Positions 7,772-14,943 of a stretch of DNA of 64,000 nucleotides are shown here, piece after piece. Position numbers and translations under genes: made by a program. Source of the DNA: Janibacter cremeus. GTDB lineage: Bacteria > Actinomycetota > Actinomycetes > Actinomycetales > Dermatophilaceae. Location of the stretch: the NCBI RefSeq assembly GCF_029395675.1, contig NZ_CP115184.1, positions 682,001-746,000 on the forward strand, given 5' to 3'. The notes under the pieces were generated by a model. It searched no databases. It was not told where the DNA came from and saw only the letters and a list, made by a program, of their open reading frames with translations. Positions within the stretch are counted from its first letter, which is position 1; every line of letters begins with the position of its first letter.

Positions 7772-9243
7772 TGGCCCGGGGAGATCAGCCGAGCGGTCCT
7801 CGACTCGTGTGCCGTCGCTGCGGATCGGTGGCGACGCATTCGATCGTGATGGGTTTCCCGTCGCACGAGATGGCGGAGGACGTGATCGCCAGTACGTGGC
7901 AGCGGCTCGGTGGTTGTGTCATCGCGCCCGGGATGTGGACCGCGGAGTGCCTCACCTGTGGTCAGCGGGAGACCGTGGAGGACCCGGGTCCGCACTTCGA
8001 CGGGTGGGCAGCGCCGGATGTCTCCGCTGCTTCCGCGGTCACGCGGTTCGCCGCACGGTGCCGGGGTGACCTCGACCAGGCCGAGACGTCAGTCGTCTCG
8101 CACGCCGGGCTGTGGCTGCTGTTGGCCTCGGTCGCGGAGCACGTGACAGCCGAGGACGGGGAGCGCCTCGCGGAGATCCTCGGTCTGCCGACCGACGAGG
8201 CGAGCGCTCTGGCGCGTCGGTTGCTGGCGGAGCCGCACCCCACCCTGGCCGCCACGTTCGGCGCGTGGGTGGCGGAGGGTGTCACCACGCCGCTGTCCAA
8301 CGCCAACCGCTCCATCCCGGACCAGGCCGCTCTGGACCAGTGGGCCGCCGAGCACACTCGTGGACTCATCGACCGGTTCCCGATCCAGGTCGATGAGAGC
8401 GCCTTGCTGCTCCTGGCCACCGCCCTCGTCCTCGAGCCACGGTGGACCGAACCCCTGCGCGTCGACGAGGACGGTCGCCTCGTCCTCGATGGTGGGCTGC
8501 AGACGATCGTCCGGACCGAGGCCGCCGGACTCGTCGCGGTGGCCAAGCCGTTCTCCCAGGACGCCGTCGACGTCCTGAGCGTCATCGCCGCCCCGGAGGT
8601 GCCCCCTTCGCAGGTGTGGCAGGCGGTCGACGAGGTGGCCGAGATGCTGGGCAATGGCGCGCTGTGGCGCGCGGAGAAGCCGAGCGACACCCCCGCCAAC
8701 GGGCACGCGTGGTGGTGCCGCACCCGGGTCGAGAGCATCGTGCGGAGCGAGGACGACCTCACTCGAGCGGACGGGGCAGTGCGCCGGTGGCGCAGCCGCC
8801 TTCGGCGGTGGTCCGCCGTCGAGACGAGCATCGACTTCGACGACGCCCCCGGGCTGGCGGAAGTCGCTCGCGCCCTTGTGCCGGATGTCGAGGATCCTCA
8901 GTTCGCCTGTGTGCAGAGCGTGCGGGGCGAGTTCGACGAGGACGGCTTCCGGGCAGCTGCGATCACCGCCGGCGTCGTGCTGACGGGGATGCCAGACTTC
9001 GTGGACGCCCCGGTGGAGCGCGTCGAGCTCGACTTTTCCGGTGCGCACGCGGTGGTCGCCATCGCCCGTGGGGGAGCGTGGGAGGGGATCCCTCTGGTCA
9101 GTGCGTGGGTGGCACCGGAGCAGAGGGCCATGCCGGACACGGATTGGGAGTCCCTGGAGCTCTTGGCTGATATCGACCCCGAAGAGGCGGCTGAGCTGAT
9201 GGCCTACAAGCGACAACGCATGCGGGAGCGCGGGGAGGGCTGA
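7771..9243 (+). CDS. Large hypothetical protein with an N-terminal zinc ribbon
   Basis: A 490-residue protein from the ATG at 7771. Residues 1-75 hold two knuckles, CRRCGS and CLTCGQ, typical of a zinc ribbon. The rest is a mixed alpha/beta protein without a motif I can name; it is rich in Trp, Asp and Val and ends in an acidic and basic helix (MAYKRQRMRERGEG). The last about 115 residues reappear as a frameshifted remnant at 27.37-27.64 kb, so this C-terminal region was once present in two copies. It probably works with the small CxxC protein upstream. Function unknown. Confidence 0.7.
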   Translation: MARGDQPSGPRLVCRRCGSVATHSIVMGFPSHEMAEDVIASTWQRLGGCVIAPGMWTAECLTCGQRETVEDPGPHFDGWAAPDVSAASAVTRFAARCRGDLDQAETSVVSHAGLWLLLASVAEHVTAEDGERLAEILGLPTDEASALARRLLAEPHPTLAATFGAWVAEGVTTPLSNANRSIPDQAALDQWAAEHTRGLIDRFPIQVDESALLLLATALVLEPRWTEPLRVDEDGRLVLDGGLQTIVRTEAAGLVAVAKPFSQDAVDVLSVIAAPEVPPSQVWQAVDEVAEMLGNGALWRAEKPSDTPANGHAWWCRTRVESIVRSEDDLTRADGAVRRWRSRLRRWSAVETSIDFDDAPGLAEVARALVPDVEDPQFACVQSVRGEFDEDGFRAAAITAGVVLTGMPDFVDAPVERVELDFSGAHAVVAIARGGAWEGIPLVSAWVAPEQRAMPDTDWESLELLADIDPEEAAELMAYKRQRMRERGEG

Positions 9244-9653
9244 GTCCATGGTTGGTCGCGTCTCCGACGACCTATTACGGTCAAGGTGCGAGCAGTCAGG
9301 CGGCGAGTGTGGTCAGGCTGCCGGATAGCGGGCCGACGCCTCGCGCTCAATGATCGGAGTTGAGTGTTGCAGCGTGGTGCAGCGAAGAGGTAGGCGGGCG
9401 CCGTAACCGGAAGGATCTGGAGTCTGCCAAGCCCGATGCCTATCTCTCGTGGTTGATGTGTATAGGCGCGCTTGGTCCGCGCGAAGTCGGCCACCGCGAA
9501 CCTCGAGAGGTCTTGGCGCAGTCCGAGCCATTGACCGCGCTAATGCCGCCTAACGACGGGGCGTAGCTGGCTGGATCTTTCTCGGCGGTCACGAAGTTAA
9601 GGCCGGGAAGGTCGGCTCCCCGTCGTGGATGTCCGTACGTGCACAATGCCGTC
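9244..9653. other. 410-base region with no supported gene
   Basis: No frame here has the length or composition of a real gene. It is less GC-rich than its left neighbour and lies directly before an IS-split gene. The last bases (GCACAATGCCGTC before the ATG at 9654) resemble a -10 box placed for a leaderless transcript. Confidence 0.5.
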
Positions 9654-10121
9654 ATGACTACGGAGGACATGTCAGAGGCGGGGGATCGCCCGCGACCGGA
9701 TGGGGCACGAACGGCCTTGGTCGAGATCGAACCGGGGCTGGCCGTCTTGTACGGCTCTGACGTCCCGGAGGGGATGAATGTCGTGCCATTCGCCTTGTTG
9801 GGGGAGGACAAGGTCGAGACCTTGGGATCCTCTATCGCGCGGGCTACTGGTCTCGCGAACGTGGCCGCCCAAAGTCTCAATGGGGCCACGAATGTCCAAG
9901 GCCTTGTCCGGCTGGCACCCGAGACCCTAAAGGTGCTCCAGACCGCCAAGCCGCTGACGAGTGGCGGTTACAACCTCGGCACCCTCGCCTCCAACGGCAA
10001 GATTGTTGGTCAAGTTCGATGGATGCCGGCCGGGTCGGCTGTCACAGCCGGGGTCCTGGCAAGTGTTGGACCTGCGGTCGCTTTGATGGCGATCCAGTCG
10101 CAGCTCAACACGGTGATCGAG
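9654..10121 (+). pseudogene. N-terminal half of a gene interrupted by an IS3 element
   Basis: A frame from ATG 9654 (or GTG 9639) encodes 156 residues up to the IS edge at 10121, ending in QSQLNTVIE. It then reads seven residues into the IS before a stop. The protein has an acidic start, a central GSSIARATGLANVAAQ segment and a hydrophobic stretch (VTAGVLASVGPAVALMAIQ). The missing half resumes after the element as LSRENLELT. Joining the two restores a continuous coiled helix of about 535 residues total. The family is unknown to me; similar two-part proteins with a hydrophobic centre and coiled C-terminal half occur in actinobacteria (from memory, not checked). Confidence 0.75.
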
Positions 10122-10136
10122 TGGGACTGCTGCACG
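10122..10136 (+). repeat. Left terminal inverted repeat of the IS3 element
   Basis: TGGGACTGCTGCACG, an exact inverted match to 11403-11417. The interrupted host codon GAG ends at 10121. Confidence 0.88.
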
Positions 10137-10191
10137 GATAGGTGACATCTGATCTGTGGCGCTGAGGAGCGTCGCTGGAAGGATGTACATC

Positions 10192-10485
10192 GTGCCCAAG
10201 CCCTATCCGAGAGAGTTCCGCGAGGACGTGGTGAACGTCGCCCGAAACCGCGAGCCAGGACAGACGATCAAGCAGATCGCCGCGGACTTCGGGATCGCGG
10301 AGTCCTGTCTGCGCAACTGGATGCACCAGGCCGACGTCGACGACGGTGGCAAGCTGGACACCACACAGAAGGAATCGCGGGAGAACCGGGAGCTGAAGAA
10401 GCGCGTGCGGTTGCTGGAGCAGGAGAACGAGGTCCTGCGTCGCGCCGCGGCCTATCTGTCGCAGGCGAACCTGCCGGGAAAATGA
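10192..10485 (+). CDS. IS3 OrfA (helix-turn-helix transposase subunit)
   Basis: A 97-residue protein from GTG 10192 (GGAAGG upstream; ATG 10183 also possible). It has the IS3 OrfA plan: PYPREFREDVV, an HTH segment (TIKQIAADFGIAESCLRNW) and a C-terminal leucine zipper (ELKKRVRLLEQENEVLRRA). It binds the IS ends. The stop overlaps the orfB ATG in GGGAAAATGA, which could also serve as a slippery site for an OrfAB fusion. Confidence 0.9.
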   Translation: MPKPYPREFREDVVNVARNREPGQTIKQIAADFGIAESCLRNWMHQADVDDGGKLDTTQKESRENRELKKRVRLLEQENEVLRRAAAYLSQANLPGK

Positions 10486-11384
10486 TCTACCCGCTCGTTC
10501 GTGAGCTAGCCGCTGACGGGATCCCCGTGACGGTGACGTGCCGGGTGCTCAAGATCGCTCGACAGCCCTACTACCGGTGGCTGGCACGTCCGGTCACCAC
10601 CGCCGAGCTCGCAGCCGCCTACCGCGCCAACGCGCTGTTCGACGCGCACAAGGACGACCCCGAGTTCGGATACCGGTTCCTTTTGGACGAGGCCCGAGAA
10701 GCCGGCGAGCCGATGGCGCAGCGCACCGCGTGGCGGATCTGCTCGAACCTGGGCTGGTGGAGCGAGTTCGGCAAGCCCAAGCGCGGCAAGACCAAGAAGC
10801 CCGGCCCACCAGTCCCCGACGACCTGTGCGCGGTGGTCGACAACAAGGGCAGGACTCGCCACGAGTTCACCGCAGATGCTCCTAACGAGCTGTGGCTCAC
10901 CGACATCACCGAGCACCGCACCGGCGAGGGCAAGCTCTACCTGTGCGCGGTCAAGGACGTCTACTCAAACCGGATCGTCGGGTACTCCATCGACTCCCGG
11001 ATGAAGTCCCGGCTCGCGGTCGCGGCGTTGAACAACGCCGTCGCCAGACGCGGTGACGTCGCCGGCTGCATAGTCCACAGCGACCGCGGCAGTCAGTTCC
11101 GATCGCGGAAGTTCGTCCATGCCCTCAACCGACACGCCATGGTCGGATCGATGGGCCGCGTCGGTGCTGCCGGCGACAACGCCGCCATGGAGTCCTTCTT
11201 CGCGCTGCTGCAGAAAAACGTCCTAGACCGCCGCTCGTGGACCACCCGCGAGCAACTGCGCATCGCGATCGTGACCTGGATCGAACGGACCTACCACCGC
11301 CGACGACGCCAGGACGCACTCGGCCGATTGACCCCCATCGAGTACGAGACCATCATGACCACACCCACCAGTCAGGCAGCCTGA
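10482..11384 (+). CDS. IS3 OrfB (DDE transposase)
   Basis: A 300-residue rve-type transposase. An HTH-like N-terminus is followed by the catalytic core with first Asp in ELWLTDITEH, second in IVHSDRGSQF and the Glu in NAAMESFFALLQKN, giving an intact DDE triad. The tail ends with the usual RTYHRRRRQDALG and LTPIEYE. No stop or frameshift is present, so the enzyme should be active. Confidence 0.93.
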   Translation: MIYPLVRELAADGIPVTVTCRVLKIARQPYYRWLARPVTTAELAAAYRANALFDAHKDDPEFGYRFLLDEAREAGEPMAQRTAWRICSNLGWWSEFGKPKRGKTKKPGPPVPDDLCAVVDNKGRTRHEFTADAPNELWLTDITEHRTGEGKLYLCAVKDVYSNRIVGYSIDSRMKSRLAVAALNNAVARRGDVAGCIVHSDRGSQFRSRKFVHALNRHAMVGSMGRVGAAGDNAAMESFFALLQKNVLDRRSWTTREQLRIAIVTWIERTYHRRRRQDALGRLTPIEYETIMTTPTSQAA

Positions 11385-11402
11385 CCCAACCTGTCACCCC
11401 TT

Positions 11403-11417
11403 CGTGCAGCAGTCCCA
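11403..11417 (-). repeat. Right terminal inverted repeat of the IS3 element
   Basis: Read on the minus strand it equals the left repeat exactly. The host frame resumes at 11419 (TTG) after one extra G at 11418. Confidence 0.88.
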
Positions 11418-12552
11418 GTTGTCCCGCGAGAATCTTGAACTCACGACAGCAGTCATGGACGAGTTGCGTCAGCAGAAGTGGGCTGAGGTCCGTGGTCAGG
11501 ACCGCGCTCTGCGCCAAGCTGTGGAGGAGGCCACGCACGTCGGTGCGGTGACAGACAGCATCTGGCGAGAGGTCGAAGGCCGCAAGCCGATCCTGAACGA
11601 GCACTGGGACCATTACGAGGAGCGGGTCCGTAAGCACATCGCAGACCTGTCCGGACACATTGAAGCTAAGTCCCGACAGAAGCACCTCGCTCAACACGGC
11701 ATCGCCGTCCTGAGCGACGTTCAGGCGCTGCTTACGGCCCAGTCATCATGGTTCCGCTACGAGGGTTTGCGCGCAGCAAGTCTGGTCAAGCGGGCGGAAG
11801 CGGGCTCAGATGAGGACACAAAACTCTTGGATCGTGTCGTGGAGAGCGCTCGCGAGGCGCATTCGCAGACGCTAGCCGCTACCGATCGGCTATTGGACCA
11901 AGTCGATCGAGAGTTCGGGGTCATGGCTGAGCTGCCCGGGCAGTTCACGGTTGCACTCGGTAAGAAGCGTCGTGCTGCGGACGACGTGCACGCGATGGCG
12001 CGGTCGGCTCGTGAGTCCCTAGCGCGGCTGCGAGGGCTCCCCGACGACTTGAGCATCCAACCCATCCGACCGCCAGAAATCACCCCTGTACAGGATGTCG
12101 AGGACTTAGACAGCGTGCTACGGCTGTGGGCTTTTCGATTGGAGCCGACGGAGGAAGTGCTCGGCATTGCGGAATGCCGGGACGGTTCATGGGGGTGGGA
12201 CCCAGTGGACGCAGGATGGATCCTAGTCACCGATACACGCATCTTGCTTGCCAAGCAGGATGAATTCAGGAAGTACGCCCAGGTGCGGCGGAGCCTTGCC
12301 AACGCCGAGGTACGGTATGTCAGGTTGCGAGAAGCTAGCGGCCGTCAGGGACCGCAGATCGACATCACACTCCGCGACGAGGACCTGACGCTGAAGTTCC
12401 CGCGGTGGGCGGCAGAAGAAGGTAGCCAGCACCAGGTCGGGGCCTTCGCCGACCTGCTCAAGGCGATGATGCACATCCCTGAGGCCGAGCGCCGTTCGAC
12501 GCCGGCGCATGTGCAGGTCGAGTCCCCGTACATCACTTCACACGGGACGTGA
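11418..12552 (+). pseudogene. C-terminal half of the IS3-interrupted gene
   Basis: An open frame of about 378 residues begins inside the IS end (possible start at 11404) and continues LSRENLELTTAVMDELRQQ, a long predicted coiled-coil. A beta-rich C-terminal part follows with WILVTDTRILLAKQDEF and ITLRDEDLTLKFPRW, reminiscent of a PH-like or bPH domain used for membrane or partner binding. The frame is undamaged, so the split is recent. Whether the half is still made from an IS-borne promoter cannot be told. Base composition is lower in GC than the respiratory region. Confidence 0.75.
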
Positions 12553-12652
12553 CTTGCAGAAGCGGAAGGTGTTCGCTGAGCGGGTAAAGACCGCGGGGCG
12601 CCAGGCGGTATCCGAGACCCCAGCTGACTGGTGGGGCAACTACAGAGATTGC

Positions 12653-13321
12653 CTAAGCCTGGCTCTTACCCCGGCTTGTCCACGCGAGGATGTCCAGTAA
12701 GCGAAGGTCACTGATCTCTGAATGACTGGAGGCCCGCCGCAGTTGCTCGAATTGGACCGGCTGTCGGCGAATATCAGCGGCCATTTCTTGGGAGAGGAGG
12801 GTCATGAGCGCCGCCCAAGACCGCCCCCTCTCCTTCACAATTGGGCGTCCTGAGCCGACATAGCAGCGGTGGACCCATTTGTCGTGAAGGGGGAGCGAAT
12901 GCGGGCGCTTGCGGTGGAGCACCTTTGAGAGAGTCGTGCCCTGCACCCCGTGACCCCGGAAATGTCGATGGTCTTCGTCCAGCACTGCGTACAGCGGGGC
13001 GACTCGGGCCTCGATGTCCGAGTTGCTCAGGTCGACGATCGGACGATCCGGAAACGCTTCCAGCGCAATTTCGAGATCTGGCGCCATGGCCCTTAACCGG
13101 TAAAACGCGGCCACAGTTGGCGCGGCGTTCAACAGCAAGGGCACCAGCAGGTCCCCGTCGTTGAACTTGTCTTGGCCGGCACCGGTGTCGAGAGCATCGT
13201 AGGCCCAGTACGCGTACGGCTTCTTTGAGTCGACATGCACTCGGTTCGTGTACGCCTGGATCCAGTCGAGGGCAGGCTTCATCGGTATCGTCGCTCGCCC
13301 AACGGAGACGCTGTTCGTCAT
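12653..13321 (-). CDS. Hypothetical protein, possibly DUF6308
   Basis: A 222-residue soluble protein with start MTNSVSVGRATIPMKPALDW. Notable segments are KFNDGDLLVPLLLNAAPTV, GVQGTTLSKVLHRKRPHSLPLHDKWV and an RQPVQFEQLRRAS tail. The pattern of a basic KVLHRKRP motif followed by D-x-W reminds me of the actinobacterial DUF6308 group, but this is from memory. It lies 48 bases after the NrtR-type gene on the same strand, so co-transcription is possible. No function can be assigned. Confidence 0.6.
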   Translation of the reverse strand: MTNSVSVGRATIPMKPALDWIQAYTNRVHVDSKKPYAYWAYDALDTGAGQDKFNDGDLLVPLLLNAAPTVAAFYRLRAMAPDLEIALEAFPDRPIVDLSNSDIEARVAPLYAVLDEDHRHFRGHGVQGTTLSKVLHRKRPHSLPLHDKWVHRCYVGSGRPIVKERGRSWAALMTLLSQEMAADIRRQPVQFEQLRRASSHSEISDLRLLDILAWTSRGKSQA

Positions 13322-13368
13322 GGGCCGAGGCTACCTCCCGCTGGACCGCGGGGCTGGGCGCGCTGCAG

Positions 13369-14073
13369 TCAGTGATGTGAGGCTCTTCGGTACAACACCG
13401 CGGGTCGTCCCCGCGCCGCAGTCGATCGCACCACCTCGCCACCCCGCGTGACAGGGGCCAGGTGCGGCTTCATCCGGCGAGCGAAGTTGTCCTTGTGCAT
13501 CTCCTCGCCGACGACCGCCTCGTGCACCCTGCGCAGCTGGTGCAGCGTGAAGGGCTCCATGAGAAAGCCATCAGGGTCCGGTGGGACGTCGGAATAGCGG
13601 TACCGGAACTCATAGCGCTCCCGCAACGACGCCACTGCAGCCGAGACGATCTCCTCGTGGTCCCAGAGCATCGGTTGACCATCGACGAGCGCGCCATGCT
13701 TGTCCACGGCGACGAGGTCCCCCTTCGCCCCCTCGAGCTCGTGCTCCGGCATCGACACCGAGTGGGCCACCGAGATCGCCCAGGTCCGGTCGTCCCGATC
13801 GGGCGCGTCGAAGAGCCGCAGCAGCCGTGGGGGAGTGACCTCGCTCGGACTCACCCCGACCTTCTGCTCGAAGACCTCCCGCACGGTGTCCACGACCGTG
13901 TGCCGCTCCCGCAGGAACCGCCCCGGTAGCACCCGCCCGTCGGGCTCCTGACGTTCCTGCACGAGCACGCGCAGGGCGGCGTCGTCGGTGCCCGCTGCGG
14001 TGACCGTGAGGATCGCCAGATCCACGGTCACTCCGGGGCGGGGATAGGCGTCGAGCGGGCGTCGTCGGGGCAT
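13369..14073 (-). CDS. nrtR: NrtR-type Nudix-fold transcriptional regulator
   Basis: A 234-residue protein with a Nudix fold at about 10-140 in which the catalytic box is degenerate (LPGRFLRERHTVVDTVREVFEQKVGV lacks the R-E-x2-E-E core). A winged-helix tail follows (FTLHQLRRVHEAVVGEEMHKDNFARRM). That combination marks NrtR, a repressor of NAD-related genes that responds to ADP-ribose. It is transcribed away from an ADP-ribosylglycohydrolase operon, with paired palindromes between them. The ligand is inferred from the family and neighbours. Confidence 0.85.
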   Translation of the reverse strand: MPRRRPLDAYPRPGVTVDLAILTVTAAGTDDAALRVLVQERQEPDGRVLPGRFLRERHTVVDTVREVFEQKVGVSPSEVTPPRLLRLFDAPDRDDRTWAISVAHSVSMPEHELEGAKGDLVAVDKHGALVDGQPMLWDHEEIVSAAVASLRERYEFRYRYSDVPPDPDGFLMEPFTLHQLRRVHEAVVGEEMHKDNFARRMKPHLAPVTRGGEVVRSTAARGRPAVLYRRASHH

Positions 14074-14082
14074 GCGCCTACA

Positions 14083-14128
14083 TTAGCGCGGATAGCGTGC
14101 TAACCTTTAGCTAGGATGACGAACTAAA
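14083..14128. promoter_or_regulatory. Two tandem palindromes, candidate NrtR operators
   Basis: The divergent intergenic region contains TTAGC (14083-14087) with GCTAA (14099-14103), and TTTAG (14106-14110) with CTAAA (14124-14128). Both fit TTAG-N13-CTAA, 21 bases each, with starts 24 bases apart. The second ends 20 bases before the ATG at 14149, so binding would block transcription both ways. Being adjacent to an NrtR gene makes it the likely regulator. Confidence 0.65.
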
Positions 14129-14148
14129 CAAGAGGGGAAGTGGTCACG

Positions 14149-14943
14149 ATGACTGACATCAACCACGAAGAGCTGGCGGCGGGGGCCAAGGAGACCAACC
14201 GGGAGTGGCGGGCCTTCGAGCACCGGCTGCGGACCTTCGTCCACACGATGAAGGTCGAGGGGGACAGCCTCGTCCTTGAGGTGGGGCGAACCGGCGGACT
14301 GCATGACCTGCCGACCATGGAGTTCGTCATGGGGGACATCCTCATGCTCGCCATCGCCGGCGACCACCTCGACGAGCGCCACGGGGGCCGTGCGGCGCTC
14401 GTGACCCGAGCGATGATGTGGCTCCGCAACAAGTGCGCGATCCCGCACCCGCACCTGCTGACGCACCGGGCGTCCGGCCCCTGTGCCCAGTGGTCCGGTG
14501 TCCTGGGTCTGGAGTGGACGAAGGGGGCCGGCCCCGGCTACGCGCACCCCGCCGACCGCGACACGCTGCTCGACCTCGTCGAGCAGACCATCGGCGCCGA
14601 GCTGCCCGTGGGCCGCGACGAGGACGACGACTTCTTCGTCGACCACGACCGTCAGCGGATCTGGATCCGTGTCCTCCCCAATGTGCCTGCCATCGAGATC
14701 TCGGCCCGAGCCGCACACGGGACCACGTCACGCCGGCAGGCCGCGGTCGAGGTCGGCATTCTGAACCGATCCAACCCGTGGATCTGGTGGCAGGTCATCG
14801 GCCGCGACGTCTTCCAGACGGCGATCATCGAAACCTCGCCCTTCGCGCCAGAGCACCTGAAGACGACGCTGGAGCTCTTCCTCAACGCGCTGAGCGCAAC
14901 CCGCGACGACCTGGCGCTGCGCGTCGGGGGAGAGGTGGCCTGA
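14149..14943 (+). CDS. YbjN/T3SS-chaperone-like protein, unknown role
   Basis: A 264-residue protein from ATG 14149, preceded by GAGGGGAAG. The C-terminal half (IWIRVLPNVPAIEISARAAHG ... PFAPEHLKTTLELFLNAL) has the alternating strands and final helix of YbjN/type-III-secretion-chaperone folds. The N-terminal half is helical and contains HPHLLTHRASGPCAQW. It is the first gene of the operon downstream of the NrtR-like operators and its stop overlaps the ADP-ribosylglycohydrolase start. A role in handling an ADP-ribosylated target is possible but only by association. Confidence 0.6.
   Translation: MTDINHEELAAGAKETNREWRAFEHRLRTFVHTMKVEGDSLVLEVGRTGGLHDLPTMEFVMGDILMLAIAGDHLDERHGGRAALVTRAMMWLRNKCAIPHPHLLTHRASGPCAQWSGVLGLEWTKGAGPGYAHPADRDTLLDLVEQTIGAELPVGRDEDDDFFVDHDRQRIWIRVLPNVPAIEISARAAHGTTSRRQAAVEVGILNRSNPWIWWQVIGRDVFQTAIIETSPFAPEHLKTTLELFLNALSATRDDLALRVGGEVA

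Larger units (their letters stand above)
10122..11417 (+). mobile_element. Complete IS3-family insertion sequence (about 1.3 kb)
   Basis: The element is bounded by a perfect 15-base inverted repeat: TGGGACTGCTGCACG at 10122-10136 and its complement at 11403-11417. The similarity continues inward as AGGTGACA/GGGTGACA. Inside are orfA and orfB with intact HTH and DDE motifs. Flanking bases do not show a clear 3-5 base target duplication; only a single shared G is compatible with restoring the host frame. Ends starting TG and closing CA, two overlapping frames and size are typical of IS3. It is probably still able to move. Confidence 0.9.

Noticed and set aside
5620..7995. 791-codon minus-strand frame over ccmE, ccdA and the ArsR-rhodanese gene
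   Set aside because: Antisense to well-supported genes; the translation is Arg/His/Pro-rich and has no recognisable fold.
10117..11421. A 3-5 base target duplication flanking the IS3 element
   Set aside because: Left flank (CGAG) and right flank (GTTG) do not match; at most one base is shared.
12509..12700. Short plus-strand frame after the split gene
   Set aside because: 63 codons, no ribosome site, overlaps both neighbours and shows no motif.
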